DNA of 15,842 bases from an uncultured Collinsella sp. (GCA_900761995.1 CAAFEY010000115.1:1-15842), one strand, 5' to 3'; shown: positions 8,216 to 15,153, counted from the stretch's first letter. The notes: a model not told the origin generated them from the letters alone. Program-made: numbers and translations.

Positions 8216-8332
8216 TATAATGGCGGCAACGCGACATATATATAAGTAAGGAGATCGCGTATGAACGATTATTCGTTTTTCGCGCCGCGAAAAAAAACCT
8301 CCGCATGGGTGCTTCCCTTGCGGAGGTTTTTT
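8216..8332 (+). other. orphan + strand leader-like unit: -10 box, ribosome binding site, mini-ORF, terminator
   Basis: TATAAT (8216-8221) without a recognisable -35 box is followed by AAGGAG (8248-8253) and ATG 8261. The reading frame starts MNDYSFFAPRKK and runs straight into a strong hairpin-terminator at 8292-8332 without an in-frame stop, continuing antisense to dxs to 8530. The layout is like an attenuator leader or a decayed gene start, but no sense gene follows on this strand. A real peptide is doubtful. Confidence 0.35.
8291..8332. terminator. bidirectional terminator at the 3' end of dxs
   Basis: AACCTCCGCA (8296-8305) pairs perfectly with TGCGGAGGTT (8319-8328), flanked by an A-run on the left and a T-run on the right, so a U-tract follows the stem on both strands. 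On the - strand the stem begins right at the dxs stop codon and ends in eight T. This is the dxs terminator and would also stop + strand transcripts from the unit at 8216. Confidence 0.9.
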
Positions 8333-10112
8333 ACTCGTTCAGTAGCCTTACGGCCTCGGCGGCCATGTTCTCGACCGTCATGCCGTTCTGCGCGAGCAGC
8401 TCGTTGGGGTCGTAGCGGTCGGGGAAGCCCTTGGCGATGCCGAAGGTGCGCGTGCGCAACGGCGTGCATGCCAGATAGCACGCGACGCGTTCGCCCCAGC
8501 CGCCGTCCAAGATGCCGTTCTCGAGGGTGACGACAACGCGATGCTCGGCGGCAAGGCTGTCGAGGAACTCGCGGTCAAGCTCGGTTGCAAAGCGAGGGTT
8601 GACGAGCGTGGCCTCGATACCGTATTCGGCTGCCAAGCGGTTTGCCACACGCTCGCCCAGCTCAAAGAAATCGCCGAGCGCGAGCACGGCCACGTCGCGG
8701 CCCTGGCGCACCACGTTGTAGCGCGCGACACCGTAATCGGCGTCCTCGGCAGGCGCCAGGTCGGGGCGGCTTACCAGGCCAATGCCCGGTACACGGATCG
8801 CTACGGGATGCTCGCGGTGGTCGAGCGACCAGCTCAGCATGGACAGATATTCCTCCATGCAGGCTGGTGCCAAGTAGTGCATGTTGGGAAGACCGCCCAG
8901 CATGGAAATATCAAAGAACGAAAGGTGCGTCTCGGACGTAGTGCCAAAGATTGATGCGCCAAACACTAGGATCGTCGCCGGGGCATCGTTGAGGCACAGG
9001 TCGTGCCACAGCTCGTCGTAGGCGCGCTGCAAAAACGTGCCGTACACACCAAAGACTGGCTTGGCGCCCGAGCGCGCAAGCGCGGTGGCAAAGGTCACGG
9101 CGTGCTCCTCGGCAATGCCCACGTCAACAAACTGCTTGCCTGCCGCGGCGCGAAGCTCGGGCGTAAAGCCCATGATGTAGGGCGTTGCGGCCGTGATGCC
9201 CACAACCTGCGGATCGCGCTCTATGGCAGCGCTCAGGGCCTCGCCCGTAATGTCGGCATAGGTGCGCGGCGCAGGCTCGCTCGGATGGCCCGGGCAGAGC
9301 TTGCGCCCAGTCGTCATGTCAAACGGACCTACATGATGCCAGCGCTCGGGGTCGCTCTGGGCCGGCTCAAAGCCCTTGCCCTTCGCGGTGGAGACGTGCA
9401 GCACGATGGGATGATCGATATCGCGCAGTTCCTGCAGCACGTCGACCAGGGCCAACACATCGTTACCGGCGTCCAGATAGCGGTAGTCGAGCCCCATCGC
9501 GCGGAAAACGTTGCGCTCACAGGTGCCGTTGCTGGCGCGCAGCTCGGCCAGATTGCGATACAGGCCGCCATGGTTCTCGGCAATGGACTGGTCGTTGTCA
9601 TTGACGACGATGATCAAGTTGCTGTCGAGCTCGGCGGCATTGTTGAAGCCCTCAAACGCCAGACCGCCCGAAAGCGAACCGTCGCCAATGATGGTGATGA
9701 CGTTGTACGCATCGCCCGCCAGGTCACGAGCGTGCGCCAAGCCGCAGCCCAGGCTCACCGATGTGGAGGTGTGCCCCATGGCAAACAGGTCGTGTTCGGA
9801 CTCGTTGGGATTGGCAAAGCCAGAGGCCTCGCCGTAGCGTGCCGGGTCGATATAAGTGTACGCGCGCCCAGTCAGCGCCTTGTGGGCATAGGTCTGGTGT
9901 GACACGTCAAAGACAATTTTGTCGGTGGGGGAGTTAAACACGCGATGGAGCGCGACCGTAAGCTCAACGACGCCCAGGTTGGGGGCAACGTGCCCGCCGA
10001 CGGCGGCGGAGCTTTCGAGGATGGCGTGGCGGATCTCGCCGCAGAGCAGCGGAAGCTCGGCGCGATCGAGAGCCTTGACGTCCTCGGGCGTTGTCGTTTG
10101 CGTAAGCAGCAT
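8331..10112 (-). CDS. dxs: 1-deoxy-D-xylulose-5-phosphate synthase-like TPP enzyme
   Basis: The 593-aa product is slightly shorter than typical DXS (about 620-640). DXS makes 1-deoxy-D-xylulose 5-phosphate from pyruvate and glyceraldehyde 3-phosphate for isoprenoid, thiamine and pyridoxal synthesis. Conserved parts: SHQTYAHK (71-78), GHTSTSVS (113-120), the TPP/metal motif GDGSLSGG (143-150) with NDN (171-173), AKGKG (243-247), and the catalytic glutamate in IAEEHAVT (Glu335), then GTFLQRAYD (358-366). The usual DRAG...GADGxTH segment is replaced by FGASIFGTTSETH (384-396), losing the Arg that binds substrate phosphate in known DXS; Arg440 and His396 remain. It may therefore be a DXS-like paralogue with another acceptor. 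ATG 10112 has GGAG about 12 nt upstream, a weak spacing. It is monocistronic, ending in a strong terminator. Confidence 0.85.
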   Translation of the reverse strand: MLLTQTTTPEDVKALDRAELPLLCGEIRHAILESSAAVGGHVAPNLGVVELTVALHRVFNSPTDKIVFDVSHQTYAHKALTGRAYTYIDPARYGEASGFANPNESEHDLFAMGHTSTSVSLGCGLAHARDLAGDAYNVITIIGDGSLSGGLAFEGFNNAAELDSNLIIVVNDNDQSIAENHGGLYRNLAELRASNGTCERNVFRAMGLDYRYLDAGNDVLALVDVLQELRDIDHPIVLHVSTAKGKGFEPAQSDPERWHHVGPFDMTTGRKLCPGHPSEPAPRTYADITGEALSAAIERDPQVVGITAATPYIMGFTPELRAAAGKQFVDVGIAEEHAVTFATALARSGAKPVFGVYGTFLQRAYDELWHDLCLNDAPATILVFGASIFGTTSETHLSFFDISMLGGLPNMHYLAPACMEEYLSMLSWSLDHREHPVAIRVPGIGLVSRPDLAPAEDADYGVARYNVVRQGRDVAVLALGDFFELGERVANRLAAEYGIEATLVNPRFATELDREFLDSLAAEHRVVVTLENGILDGGWGERVACYLACTPLRTRTFGIAKGFPDRYDPNELLAQNGMTVENMAAEAVRLLNE

Positions 10113-10239
10113 CGTTGTGGGTTACTCCATGCGAATCGTGCGCCGGCACTCCCTCGGCCGGCACAATTGCACAAGACAGTCTCGCACATTTTGGCGTTTG
10201 ATATGTGACGGCGGCGCGGTAATTCGCCAACTGGTGGGG

Positions 10240-10251
10240 CAAAACGTTTTG
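10240..10251. promoter_or_regulatory. palindrome CAAAACGTTTTG between divergent dxs and HD genes
   Basis: A perfect 12-bp palindrome extends to 18 bp with one mismatch (GGGCAAAAC at 10237-10245 against GTTTTGTCC at 10246-10254). It lies about 128 bp before the dxs start and 90 bp before the HD-gene start in a divergent intergenic region. The short arms and no loop suit a protein-binding site more than an RNA hairpin. The binding factor is unknown. Confidence 0.4.
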
Positions 10252-10340
10252 TCCGATGCCATACTGATAAGTTCCATGATGATTTTATTCATTGCGTGCA
10301 GGCCGCGGCTTGCCGCCGAGCGCCGCCGGAAGGAGGCCGC

Positions 10341-10877
10341 ATGTCCGATACCGTTCGTGCCGAGAAAATCGCGCGCGAGGTCGACGATGCCGCCCGTCAG
10401 CTTGCCCAGGCGGGCCGCTTGGACCTGATGCATGAGTTTATCCAACATGGCGATGTGACGGTTTATGCACATGTGACCTCGGTGGCGCGGGCAAGTCTGT
10501 CCTTTGCCGAGCGCCTGGGCCGCGTCGGTATCTCCGTCGACCGCTTATCGCTGCTGCGCGGGGCCCTGCTGCACGATTACTTTCTCTATGACTGGCACGA
10601 TCCCGACCCAAGCCATCGGCTGCATGGCTTTCGCCACCCGTTTTTTGCCTTGGCGCGTGCGGAGGAAGATTTTGAGCTGACGCCGCGCGAGCGGAATATT
10701 ATCGTACGGCATATGTTTCCGCTGGTACCGGTGCCGCCGACGTGTCGCGAGGCATGGATTGTGTGCCTGGCGGATAAATGGTGCGCGCTGCGCGAGACGA
10801 TTGCCGGCCGTCTGCCGCGCAAAGACAGGGCGGACGATGACGTGAGCAGCGAATCGAACGAAAAGAGGAGTGGGTAG
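10341..10877 (+). CDS. HD domain-containing phosphohydrolase family protein
   Basis: The 178-aa soluble protein has an HD metal-binding layout: His44 in VYAHV, His78-Asp79 in LLHDY, further His at 99 and 124 (HP and RHMFP), and Asp145 in LADKW. HD enzymes hydrolyse phosphate mono- or diesters of nucleotides; the substrate cannot be read here. ATG 10341 is preferred to the upstream GTG 10296 because AGGAGG (10331-10336) sits 4 nt before it and the extension is GC-rich filler. Its stop is 3 nt before the GTG of the CmpB-family gene, so the two are co-translated. HD proteins next to CmpB proteins are, as I recall, a repeated arrangement in Clostridia and Coriobacteriia, suggesting a joint membrane-linked role. 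Confidence 0.85.
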   Translation: MSDTVRAEKIAREVDDAARQLAQAGRLDLMHEFIQHGDVTVYAHVTSVARASLSFAERLGRVGISVDRLSLLRGALLHDYFLYDWHDPDPSHRLHGFRHPFFALARAEEDFELTPRERNIIVRHMFPLVPVPPTCREAWIVCLADKWCALRETIAGRLPRKDRADDDVSSESNEKRSG

Positions 10878-10880
10878 ACG

Positions 10881-11900
10881 GTGGGAACCGCGATCGACAT
10901 GGCATTTGACGGCGCGACGCTTGCCGCCTGTCCGCTCTCGGCGCTGGTACTCTCGTTTGCCTTCTACGGTTTTTGCGGCTGGGTATGGGAGTCGACAGTC
11001 TGCGCCATGCTCAACCACGGACGCTTTGCCAACAGCGGCTTTTTGCTAGGGCCGTGTTGTCCCATCTACGGTGCGGGCGGCATCGCGTGCTGGTTGCTGC
11101 TGCGTGGAATCCCAGACGCCTCGAGCCAGTTTGTCGCTGCCGCGCTCGTATGCAGCGTGATCGAATATAGTGTGGGCGTGCTGTTGGAAAAAACGACGGG
11201 TGCCCGGTTTTGGGATTACTCGCATCTGCCGTTTAACCTGCACGGACGCATCTGCCTGTACTGGGCCTGCGCGTTTGGCTTGGGTGCGTTGTGTATTTGC
11301 CGTTTAGTGGAGCCGGCATTGCTGGGGCTGCTTGGCCATCTGCCGGTGCTGATTGTGCGGCTGTCCGCCTTTATCGTCGCGGTCGCGATGATGGTCGATG
11401 CGGTGTGCTCGTTGGCCAGCTGGCGGCGTCTGTCCGATCAGCTGGAGTGTGTGCGTGCCGACCTTGCCGACCGCATCAATGAGTCGCTTGCCGATGCCTC
11501 GGACTCAATGCTCGAACGTATTCCCGATTCTACGATTGACTCGGTGGCACAGACGCACATCCGTAGCCGTGCCGTTAACGCGTGGCTGGCCGAGCTGGGT
11601 GACGCCGCGCTCGATGCCCTGCGCGAGAAGGCTTCGATGCCGACGTTTATCTCGGATGGTGCTCGCGGCCTGGCGCTCGCTGCCCGCCGCGTTGCCGATG
11701 TCGCGCCGAGCATGCCGCGTCCGTCGCTCAGTCGTCGCCTTGCCGGCAAGCGCATGAGCCGTCCGGTGCCGAGTGTGTCGCTCAGCCGTCGTGACCTGCG
11801 CTTCTTTAACGCCTTCCCGCGTCTGCGCATCAATCGCTACGAGGGCGTCATCCGAGCTACCGACCTCCGCGACCGAGCCCGCGAGCTGTTCCGCCGCTAG
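10881..11900 (+). CDS. CmpB-family membrane protein (putative ABC transporter type IV permease)
   Basis: The product is 339 aa. The N-terminal 180 residues hold about five hydrophobic segments and two CmpB marks: FAFYGFCGWVWE (26-37) with SGFLLGPCCPIYGAG (52-66), and FWDYSHLPFNLHGRICLYW (110-128). The second half (181-339) is a charged, Arg-rich, mostly helical cytoplasmic tail with no domain I recognise. The family is called an ABC transporter permease in databases, but no ATPase gene is next to it, so the transport role is unproven. GTG 10881 with GAGGAG (10865-10870) is chosen; ATG 10899 would shorten it by six residues. It forms an operon with the HD gene 3 nt upstream. Confidence 0.85.
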   Translation: MGTAIDMAFDGATLAACPLSALVLSFAFYGFCGWVWESTVCAMLNHGRFANSGFLLGPCCPIYGAGGIACWLLLRGIPDASSQFVAAALVCSVIEYSVGVLLEKTTGARFWDYSHLPFNLHGRICLYWACAFGLGALCICRLVEPALLGLLGHLPVLIVRLSAFIVAVAMMVDAVCSLASWRRLSDQLECVRADLADRINESLADASDSMLERIPDSTIDSVAQTHIRSRAVNAWLAELGDAALDALREKASMPTFISDGARGLALAARRVADVAPSMPRPSLSRRLAGKRMSRPVPSVSLSRRDLRFFNAFPRLRINRYEGVIRATDLRDRARELFRR

Positions 11901-12098
11901 CCGGGACGGGCGTGTTTGCGGCTTCCTTGCTCGCGTATTTCCCGTTCGTTTCGCGCCCGTTGCCGCGCCGTTTCCAAGATTGCGGCACCGTTTCCATTCG
12001 ACAACGCAGCGTTTAACAACGCCGTATCTGGTCTACACCAGTTGCCCCTCGGCCGCATCATGAGCGCCGACAACGTTCATGCGACAAAGGGGGAGCGA

Positions 12099-13376
12099 AT
12101 GTACGATACGGGATCGACAACGTTTATGCTCATCTGCACCATGCTCGTGTTTTTAATGACACCGGGTCTGGCGTTTTTCTATGGCGGCCTGTCCAGGCGC
12201 AAAAATGTCATCAACACCATGCTTATGTGCTTTGGCGCCATTGGCCTGGTTGGTGTACTGTGGATTGTTGCTGGCTGGTCGCTGGCCTACGGCGGCGACG
12301 GTTCCAGCCCGTTTATTGGAGGCCTTGACCAGTTGCTGTGCCTACCGGTGCTCAACCAGGTGCTGCAGGCGGCCGAGGGCAATGCCACGGACGGTGCCGT
12401 CTATCCTCAGATCATCAACATCGCCTTCCAGATGGCGTTTGCCATGATCACCGCCGCTATCGTCACGGGCAGCCTGGCAGGTCGCGTTAAGTTTGGTGTC
12501 ATGACGGCTTTCCTGGGCATTTGGCTGCTCGTGGTTTACGCGCCGCTCGCCCACATGGTTTGGGGCGGCGATGGCTCCTTTATCGGCGACATCATCGGAG
12601 CGCTCGACTTTGCCGGCGGCGACGTGGTGCACATTTCGTCCGGTCTTACGGGCCTGATTCTCTGCTTAATGCTCGGCCGTCGTCGCGGCTTTGGCATGGT
12701 GAGCTATCGTCCGCATAACGTGCCGTTTGTAGCACTGGGCGCCGGCCTGCTTTGGTTTGGCTGGTTTGGATTTAACGGCGGCAGCGAGTTTAAGGCCGAC
12801 GCCGTGGCGGCGCTTGCCATCCTCAACACCGTGACGGCCAGCGCGGCGGGCATGGTCTCGTGGCTTGTCGTCGAGCGCGTGCACACCGGTCGTCCCACGC
12901 TGGTGGGCGCCAGCACCGGTCTGGTTGCGGGCCTTGTGGTGGTCACGCCGGGCGCGGGCTTTGTCGAGCCGTGGGCAGCGCTGGTCATGGGCCTGATCGT
13001 CTCGCCCGTCTGTTACCTGGCCATCAGCCATCTTAAGACCAAGTTTGGCTACGACGATGCGCTCGACGCGTTCGGTTGCCACGGTATCGGCGGCATCTTG
13101 GGCGGTGTGCTCACGGGCCTGTTCTGCGTGCCGGAGCTCTCGTGGACCGGTAAGGGCGGCCTGTTCTACACGGGCGACGTGTCGCTGCTTGTCTCGCAGG
13201 TTCTGGGCATTGTGGTGACGGTCGTTATTGTGCTGGTGCTCGACTTGGTGATTGCCGCGGTGGTCAAGGCGCTGTTCCGCGGCAGCCTGCGCGTGGACGA
13301 GGCCGACGAGGCGCTGGGCCTGGATGCGAGTCAGCACGGCGAGAGCGCATATCCCTCGTTCTCCGGACTCGATTAG
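12099..13376 (+). CDS. amt: ammonium transporter (Amt family)
   Basis: The 425-aa membrane channel for ammonium/ammonia belongs to the Amt/Mep/Rh family, with about eleven transmembrane segments. FYGGLSRRKN (27-36) is the N-terminal family signature. AHMVWGG (151-157) and GALDFAGGDVVHIS (167-180) carry the conserved Asp170 and the first pore His178; the second pore His328 lies in DAFGCHGIGG (323-332). The phenylalanine-gate region reads FQMAFAMITAAIV. The tail RVDEADEALGLDASQHGESAY is the cytoplasmic part that P-II proteins contact. The frame is open from 11916, but ATG 12099 with GGGGGAG (12089-12095) gives the standard length and N-terminus. There is no signal peptide. A P-II gene follows 213 nt later, the classic amt-glnK pairing. 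Confidence 0.95.
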   Translation: MYDTGSTTFMLICTMLVFLMTPGLAFFYGGLSRRKNVINTMLMCFGAIGLVGVLWIVAGWSLAYGGDGSSPFIGGLDQLLCLPVLNQVLQAAEGNATDGAVYPQIINIAFQMAFAMITAAIVTGSLAGRVKFGVMTAFLGIWLLVVYAPLAHMVWGGDGSFIGDIIGALDFAGGDVVHISSGLTGLILCLMLGRRRGFGMVSYRPHNVPFVALGAGLLWFGWFGFNGGSEFKADAVAALAILNTVTASAAGMVSWLVVERVHTGRPTLVGASTGLVAGLVVVTPGAGFVEPWAALVMGLIVSPVCYLAISHLKTKFGYDDALDAFGCHGIGGILGGVLTGLFCVPELSWTGKGGLFYTGDVSLLVSQVLGIVVTVVIVLVLDLVIAAVVKALFRGSLRVDEADEALGLDASQHGESAYPSFSGLD

Positions 13377-13479
13377 CAGCTTCCCCAAGTACCGCACCTT
13401 GCCGTTCAATCGTCGCTCACGTACTTAAGTACGCTTCGCTCCTCTTTCACGGCAATCTGCGGCACTTGGGAAACCTGCT
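13375..13479. repeat. long imperfect palindrome between amt and the P-II gene
   Basis: Arms of about 52 nt are centred on the perfect palindrome CGTACTTAAGTACG (13420-13433). The outer parts CCCAAGT.CCGCA (13384-13396) and TGCGGCACTTGGG (13458-13470) match, as do TTGCCGT and ACGGCAA; mismatches are scattered and there is one length difference. The left end overlaps the amt stop codon. Transcribed, it would form a long stem-loop that could terminate, attenuate or stabilise amt mRNA. No protein gene is inside. It looks like an interspersed palindromic element, which only a genome search can confirm. Confidence 0.75.
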
Positions 13480-13520
13480 AAGACCAGCCAGTTGAACTTA
13501 TTTGATTTCCGAGGTTGGTT

Positions 13521-13541
13521 TGCGGCATTTGGAAAACCCGC
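13521..13541 (+). repeat. extra copy of the palindrome's end motif
   Basis: TGCGGCATTTGGAAAACCCG, 13521-13540, plus one base matches the right end of the palindrome (13458-13478) at 18 of 21 positions as a direct repeat 63 nt downstream. It suggests a partial duplication or a second, degraded element upstream of the P-II gene. Confidence 0.55.
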
Positions 13542-13589
13542 GCCACATGAATGAGCGGTTCATTTCTTTATTTAAGAGAGGAATTCACT

Positions 13590-13928
13590 ATGAAGAAGAT
13601 TACGGCGATCGTTCGTGCCGAGAAGCTTGAGGTTCTTAAAGATGCGCTGTTTGCTGCCGATGTTCGCGGCATGACTATCAACCAGGTGCAGGGCTGCGGC
13701 GCGCAGCATGGCTGGAAGGAATACGTGCGCGGCAACGAGTTGCTTGTCAACACGATCCCTAAGGTGCAGTTCACCCTCATCTGCGCCGATGAACATGTCG
13801 ATGGCATTGTCGAGATTATCTGCAACGCCGCCCGCACCGGCGCCGTTGGAGACGGCAAGATTTGGGTCGAGCCGGTCGAAGAAGTCATCCGCATTCGCAC
13901 CGGCGAACACGGCCCCGCCGCGGTGTAG
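13590..13928 (+). CDS. P-II family nitrogen regulatory protein
   Basis: The 112-aa trimeric sensor of ATP/ADP and 2-oxoglutarate binds AmtB and other nitrogen-control targets. The family frame is complete: start KKITAIVRAEKLEVLKDAL, Gln39 in the 2-oxoglutarate site, the T-loop (about 37-55), TGAVGDGKIWV (83-93) as the B-loop for ATP and IRTGE (100-104) at the end. In the T-loop the usual Tyr51 is Leu51 (RGNEL instead of RGAEY) and position 46 is Val, so the standard uridylylation or adenylylation site is missing; Tyr45 remains. ATG 13590 has AGAGAGGAA upstream. The gene lies downstream of amt, separated by the palindromic element, so it is probably a GlnK-type regulator of that channel. Confidence 0.95.
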   Translation: MKKITAIVRAEKLEVLKDALFAADVRGMTINQVQGCGAQHGWKEYVRGNELLVNTIPKVQFTLICADEHVDGIVEIICNAARTGAVGDGKIWVEPVEEVIRIRTGEHGPAAV

Positions 13929-13944
13929 AACAATCTTTCGCCTG

Positions 13945-13974
13945 ACGGGCGTGCCTCTCTTGGGGCGCGCCCGT
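13945..13974 (+). terminator. probable terminator after the P-II gene
   Basis: ACGGGCGTGCC (13945-13955) pairs with GGCGCGCCCGT (13964-13974) through 11 pairs including one G-T, with an 8-nt loop. The tail TCTCGTCT is only moderately T-rich. It separates the P-II gene from the HAD gene. Confidence 0.6.
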
Positions 13975-14015
13975 TCTCGTCTACAATATCGTGCAGACGA
14001 AGGAGAGACGTGCCC

Positions 14016-14873
14016 ATGATCAAGATGTTTGCGAGTGACTTAGACGGAACGCTGCTGAACGCCCTGCATGAGGCGGATGGGACCATCCGCCGTGCCATTC
14101 GCGAGCTGACCGAGGCTGGCCTGCATGTGGTTCCCGCGACCGGACGCTCGACGCTGCCGATCGGCGAGCATGGCTTTACGGGCCTGGCGCTTGACGCCTG
14201 CTGCTCCAATGGATCAATCGTGCGCGACAGTCATGGCGAGGTGCTCAAAACCTGGACCATCGACCCGCAGATCACCGAGGAGCTGCTCAAGGAGTTTCCG
14301 GATATCTGTTTTGACTGCTCCACGCCCGACGGCATGTTTTCGAGCGGATCGTTCGAGATGCACCAGGCGGGCTTTAAAAAGGACAGCCCTATCAAGCGCA
14401 TCGTGATGCGCGGCATGCGTGCGCGTGGCGGGTACCACGAGGAACAGTACTTCGACCAGTCGATCGGTGACATCCTGCGTCATGACGTGTGCAAGATCAA
14501 CTGCCGCGTGACCTCGCCCGAGCTGGAGCGCGACCTTAAGGCGTATTTGGCCGAGCGTTCGGACCGTGTGGTCAACGCGCCGTTCGATCCGGTGATGTTC
14601 GAGATCACGGACGTGGCGTGCAACAAGGGCGAGAGCGTGGCCTGGCTGGCGGGCTACTACGGTATTGCCGAGGACGAGGTCGCGGTTTACGGCGACGGCG
14701 GCAACGACATCGCCATGCTCAAGCGTTTCCGCCACAGCTATGCGACCAAAAACGGCAGCGACGCGGCCAAGGCCGCCGCGAGCGCGACCATCGGCAGCTG
14801 TATGGCCCATGCCGTCCCCAAACACATGCTCGCCACCATGCGCAAGCAAAACTCCCGCACCGTCATCGAATAA
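14016..14873 (+). CDS. HAD superfamily hydrolase, Cof type (subfamily IIB)
   Basis: The 285-aa cytoplasmic phosphatase has all four HAD motifs: DLDGT with nucleophile Asp8 and Asp10, Thr42 in ATGRS, Lys204 in NKGES, and the metal-binding GDGGND (226-231, Asp227 and Asp231). The large cap insert between motifs II and III places it with Cof/YidA-type sugar-phosphate or nucleotide phosphatases; the substrate is not predictable. ATG 14016 is chosen because AAGGAG (14000-14005) is then 10 nt away; GTG 14010 would leave only 4 nt. The first palindrome of the small-peptide locus begins directly at its stop codon and may serve as its 3' end. Confidence 0.92.
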   Translation: MIKMFASDLDGTLLNALHEADGTIRRAIRELTEAGLHVVPATGRSTLPIGEHGFTGLALDACCSNGSIVRDSHGEVLKTWTIDPQITEELLKEFPDICFDCSTPDGMFSSGSFEMHQAGFKKDSPIKRIVMRGMRARGGYHEEQYFDQSIGDILRHDVCKINCRVTSPELERDLKAYLAERSDRVVNAPFDPVMFEITDVACNKGESVAWLAGYYGIAEDEVAVYGDGGNDIAMLKRFRHSYATKNGSDAAKAAASATIGSCMAHAVPKHMLATMRKQNSRTVIE

Positions 14874-14902
14874 TGTGACAAAAGGATAGCCCCTTTGTCA
14901 CA
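14874..14902. repeat. palindrome TGTGACAAA...TTTGTCACA, left copy
   Basis: TGTGACAAAAGG (14874-14885) matches the reverse complement of CCCTTTGTCACA (14891-14902) at 11 of 12 positions, with a 5-nt loop. It follows the HAD stop codon immediately. A related copy in the same orientation lies at 15308-15335, so the two bracket the small-peptide locus. No T-run follows, so it is either a REP-like element or an mRNA 3'-end hairpin. Confidence 0.65.
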
Positions 14903-14920
14903 GGGGTCTGTGTGCTTGGA

Positions 14921-14940
14921 ATACGAACATATATTCGTAT
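14921..14940. promoter_or_regulatory. 20-bp near-perfect palindrome at the small-peptide promoter
   Basis: ATACGAACATATATTCGTAT has 10-bp arms with one mismatch. Its right end overlaps the weak -35 region of the + strand promoter, so a bound protein would block it. The regulator is unknown. Confidence 0.5.
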
Positions 14941-14963
14941 ATATAACTAAGCTCTGGTAGAAT
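14934..14963 (+). promoter_or_regulatory. promoter of the 41-residue peptide gene (extended -10)
   Basis: TGGTAGAAT gives an extended -10 box with TAGAAT at 14958-14963 (five of six consensus). The -35 box TTCGTA (14934-14939) is weak, at 18-bp spacing, as tolerated with an extended -10. Transcription would start near 14970, giving a leader of about 58 nt. Confidence 0.6.
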
Positions 14964-14992
14964 CGGTATCGTTGACGGCAGTTCCATGTGCC

Positions 14993-15027
14993 GGGCAACG
15001 CCCTCCATCTGATGGGAGGTGATGCCC
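14993..15027 (+). promoter_or_regulatory. mRNA hairpin sequestering the ribosome binding site
   Basis: GGGCA (14993-14997) can pair with TGCCC (15023-15027), and inside it CCTCC (15002-15006) pairs with GGAGG (15015-15019). The inner stem covers the core of an almost perfect Shine-Dalgarno, GGGAGGTGAT (15014-15023), ending just before ATG 15028. A strong site held in a stem is a known feature of type I toxin mRNAs. Confidence 0.65.
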
Positions 15028-15153
15028 ATGACCGATCTGATTGATTTTGTGAGACTTCTGACCGCTTTGGTCTCGTTCTTCACAGCGCTCGTCGGGCTTT
15101 CCGAGGCACTCAAGCAACGTTCGAAGCAACGTAAAAGGGGTCGCCGCCGCTAA
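15028..15153 (+). CDS. 41-residue hydrophobic peptide with basic tail (candidate type I toxin)
   Basis: The peptide begins MTDLIDFVRLLTALV; residues 4-24 form one hydrophobic helix able to span a membrane, and residues 29-41 are almost all Lys, Arg, Gln and Ser, ending RGRRR. This size and layout match membrane-acting type I toxins such as the Fst/Ldr, TxpA and BsrG groups, although I recognise no direct homologue. ATG 15028 has a very strong Shine-Dalgarno at normal spacing, hidden in a hairpin. An opposite-strand RNA unit overlaps its last 20 or so bases. The stop codon lies in the loop of the hairpin at 15135-15167. It has its own promoter and lies between a HAD gene and a TetR gene, unrelated to either. 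Alternatively it is a small membrane peptide with a regulatory role. Confidence 0.65.
   Translation: MTDLIDFVRLLTALVSFFTALVGLSEALKQRSKQRKRGRRR

Noticed and set aside
9003..9902. 299-codon open frame on the + strand
   Set aside because: It is fully antisense to dxs, whose motifs are clear, and its composition is that of a shadow frame.
11916..12098. N-terminal extension of amt
   Set aside because: It encodes an Arg/Ala-rich segment not found in Amt proteins. ATG 12099 with GGGGGAG gives the normal N-terminus.
11901..12098. Nitrogen-regulator (GlnR or AmtR) box before amt
   Set aside because: Only a short CTGGT/ACCAG repeat (12028-12041) is seen. Nothing matches the known boxes well enough to report, and no clear promoter is visible.
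13568..14209. 213-codon open frame on the - strand across the P-II gene and the HAD start
   Set aside because: It is antisense to two well-supported genes and has no recognisable domain.
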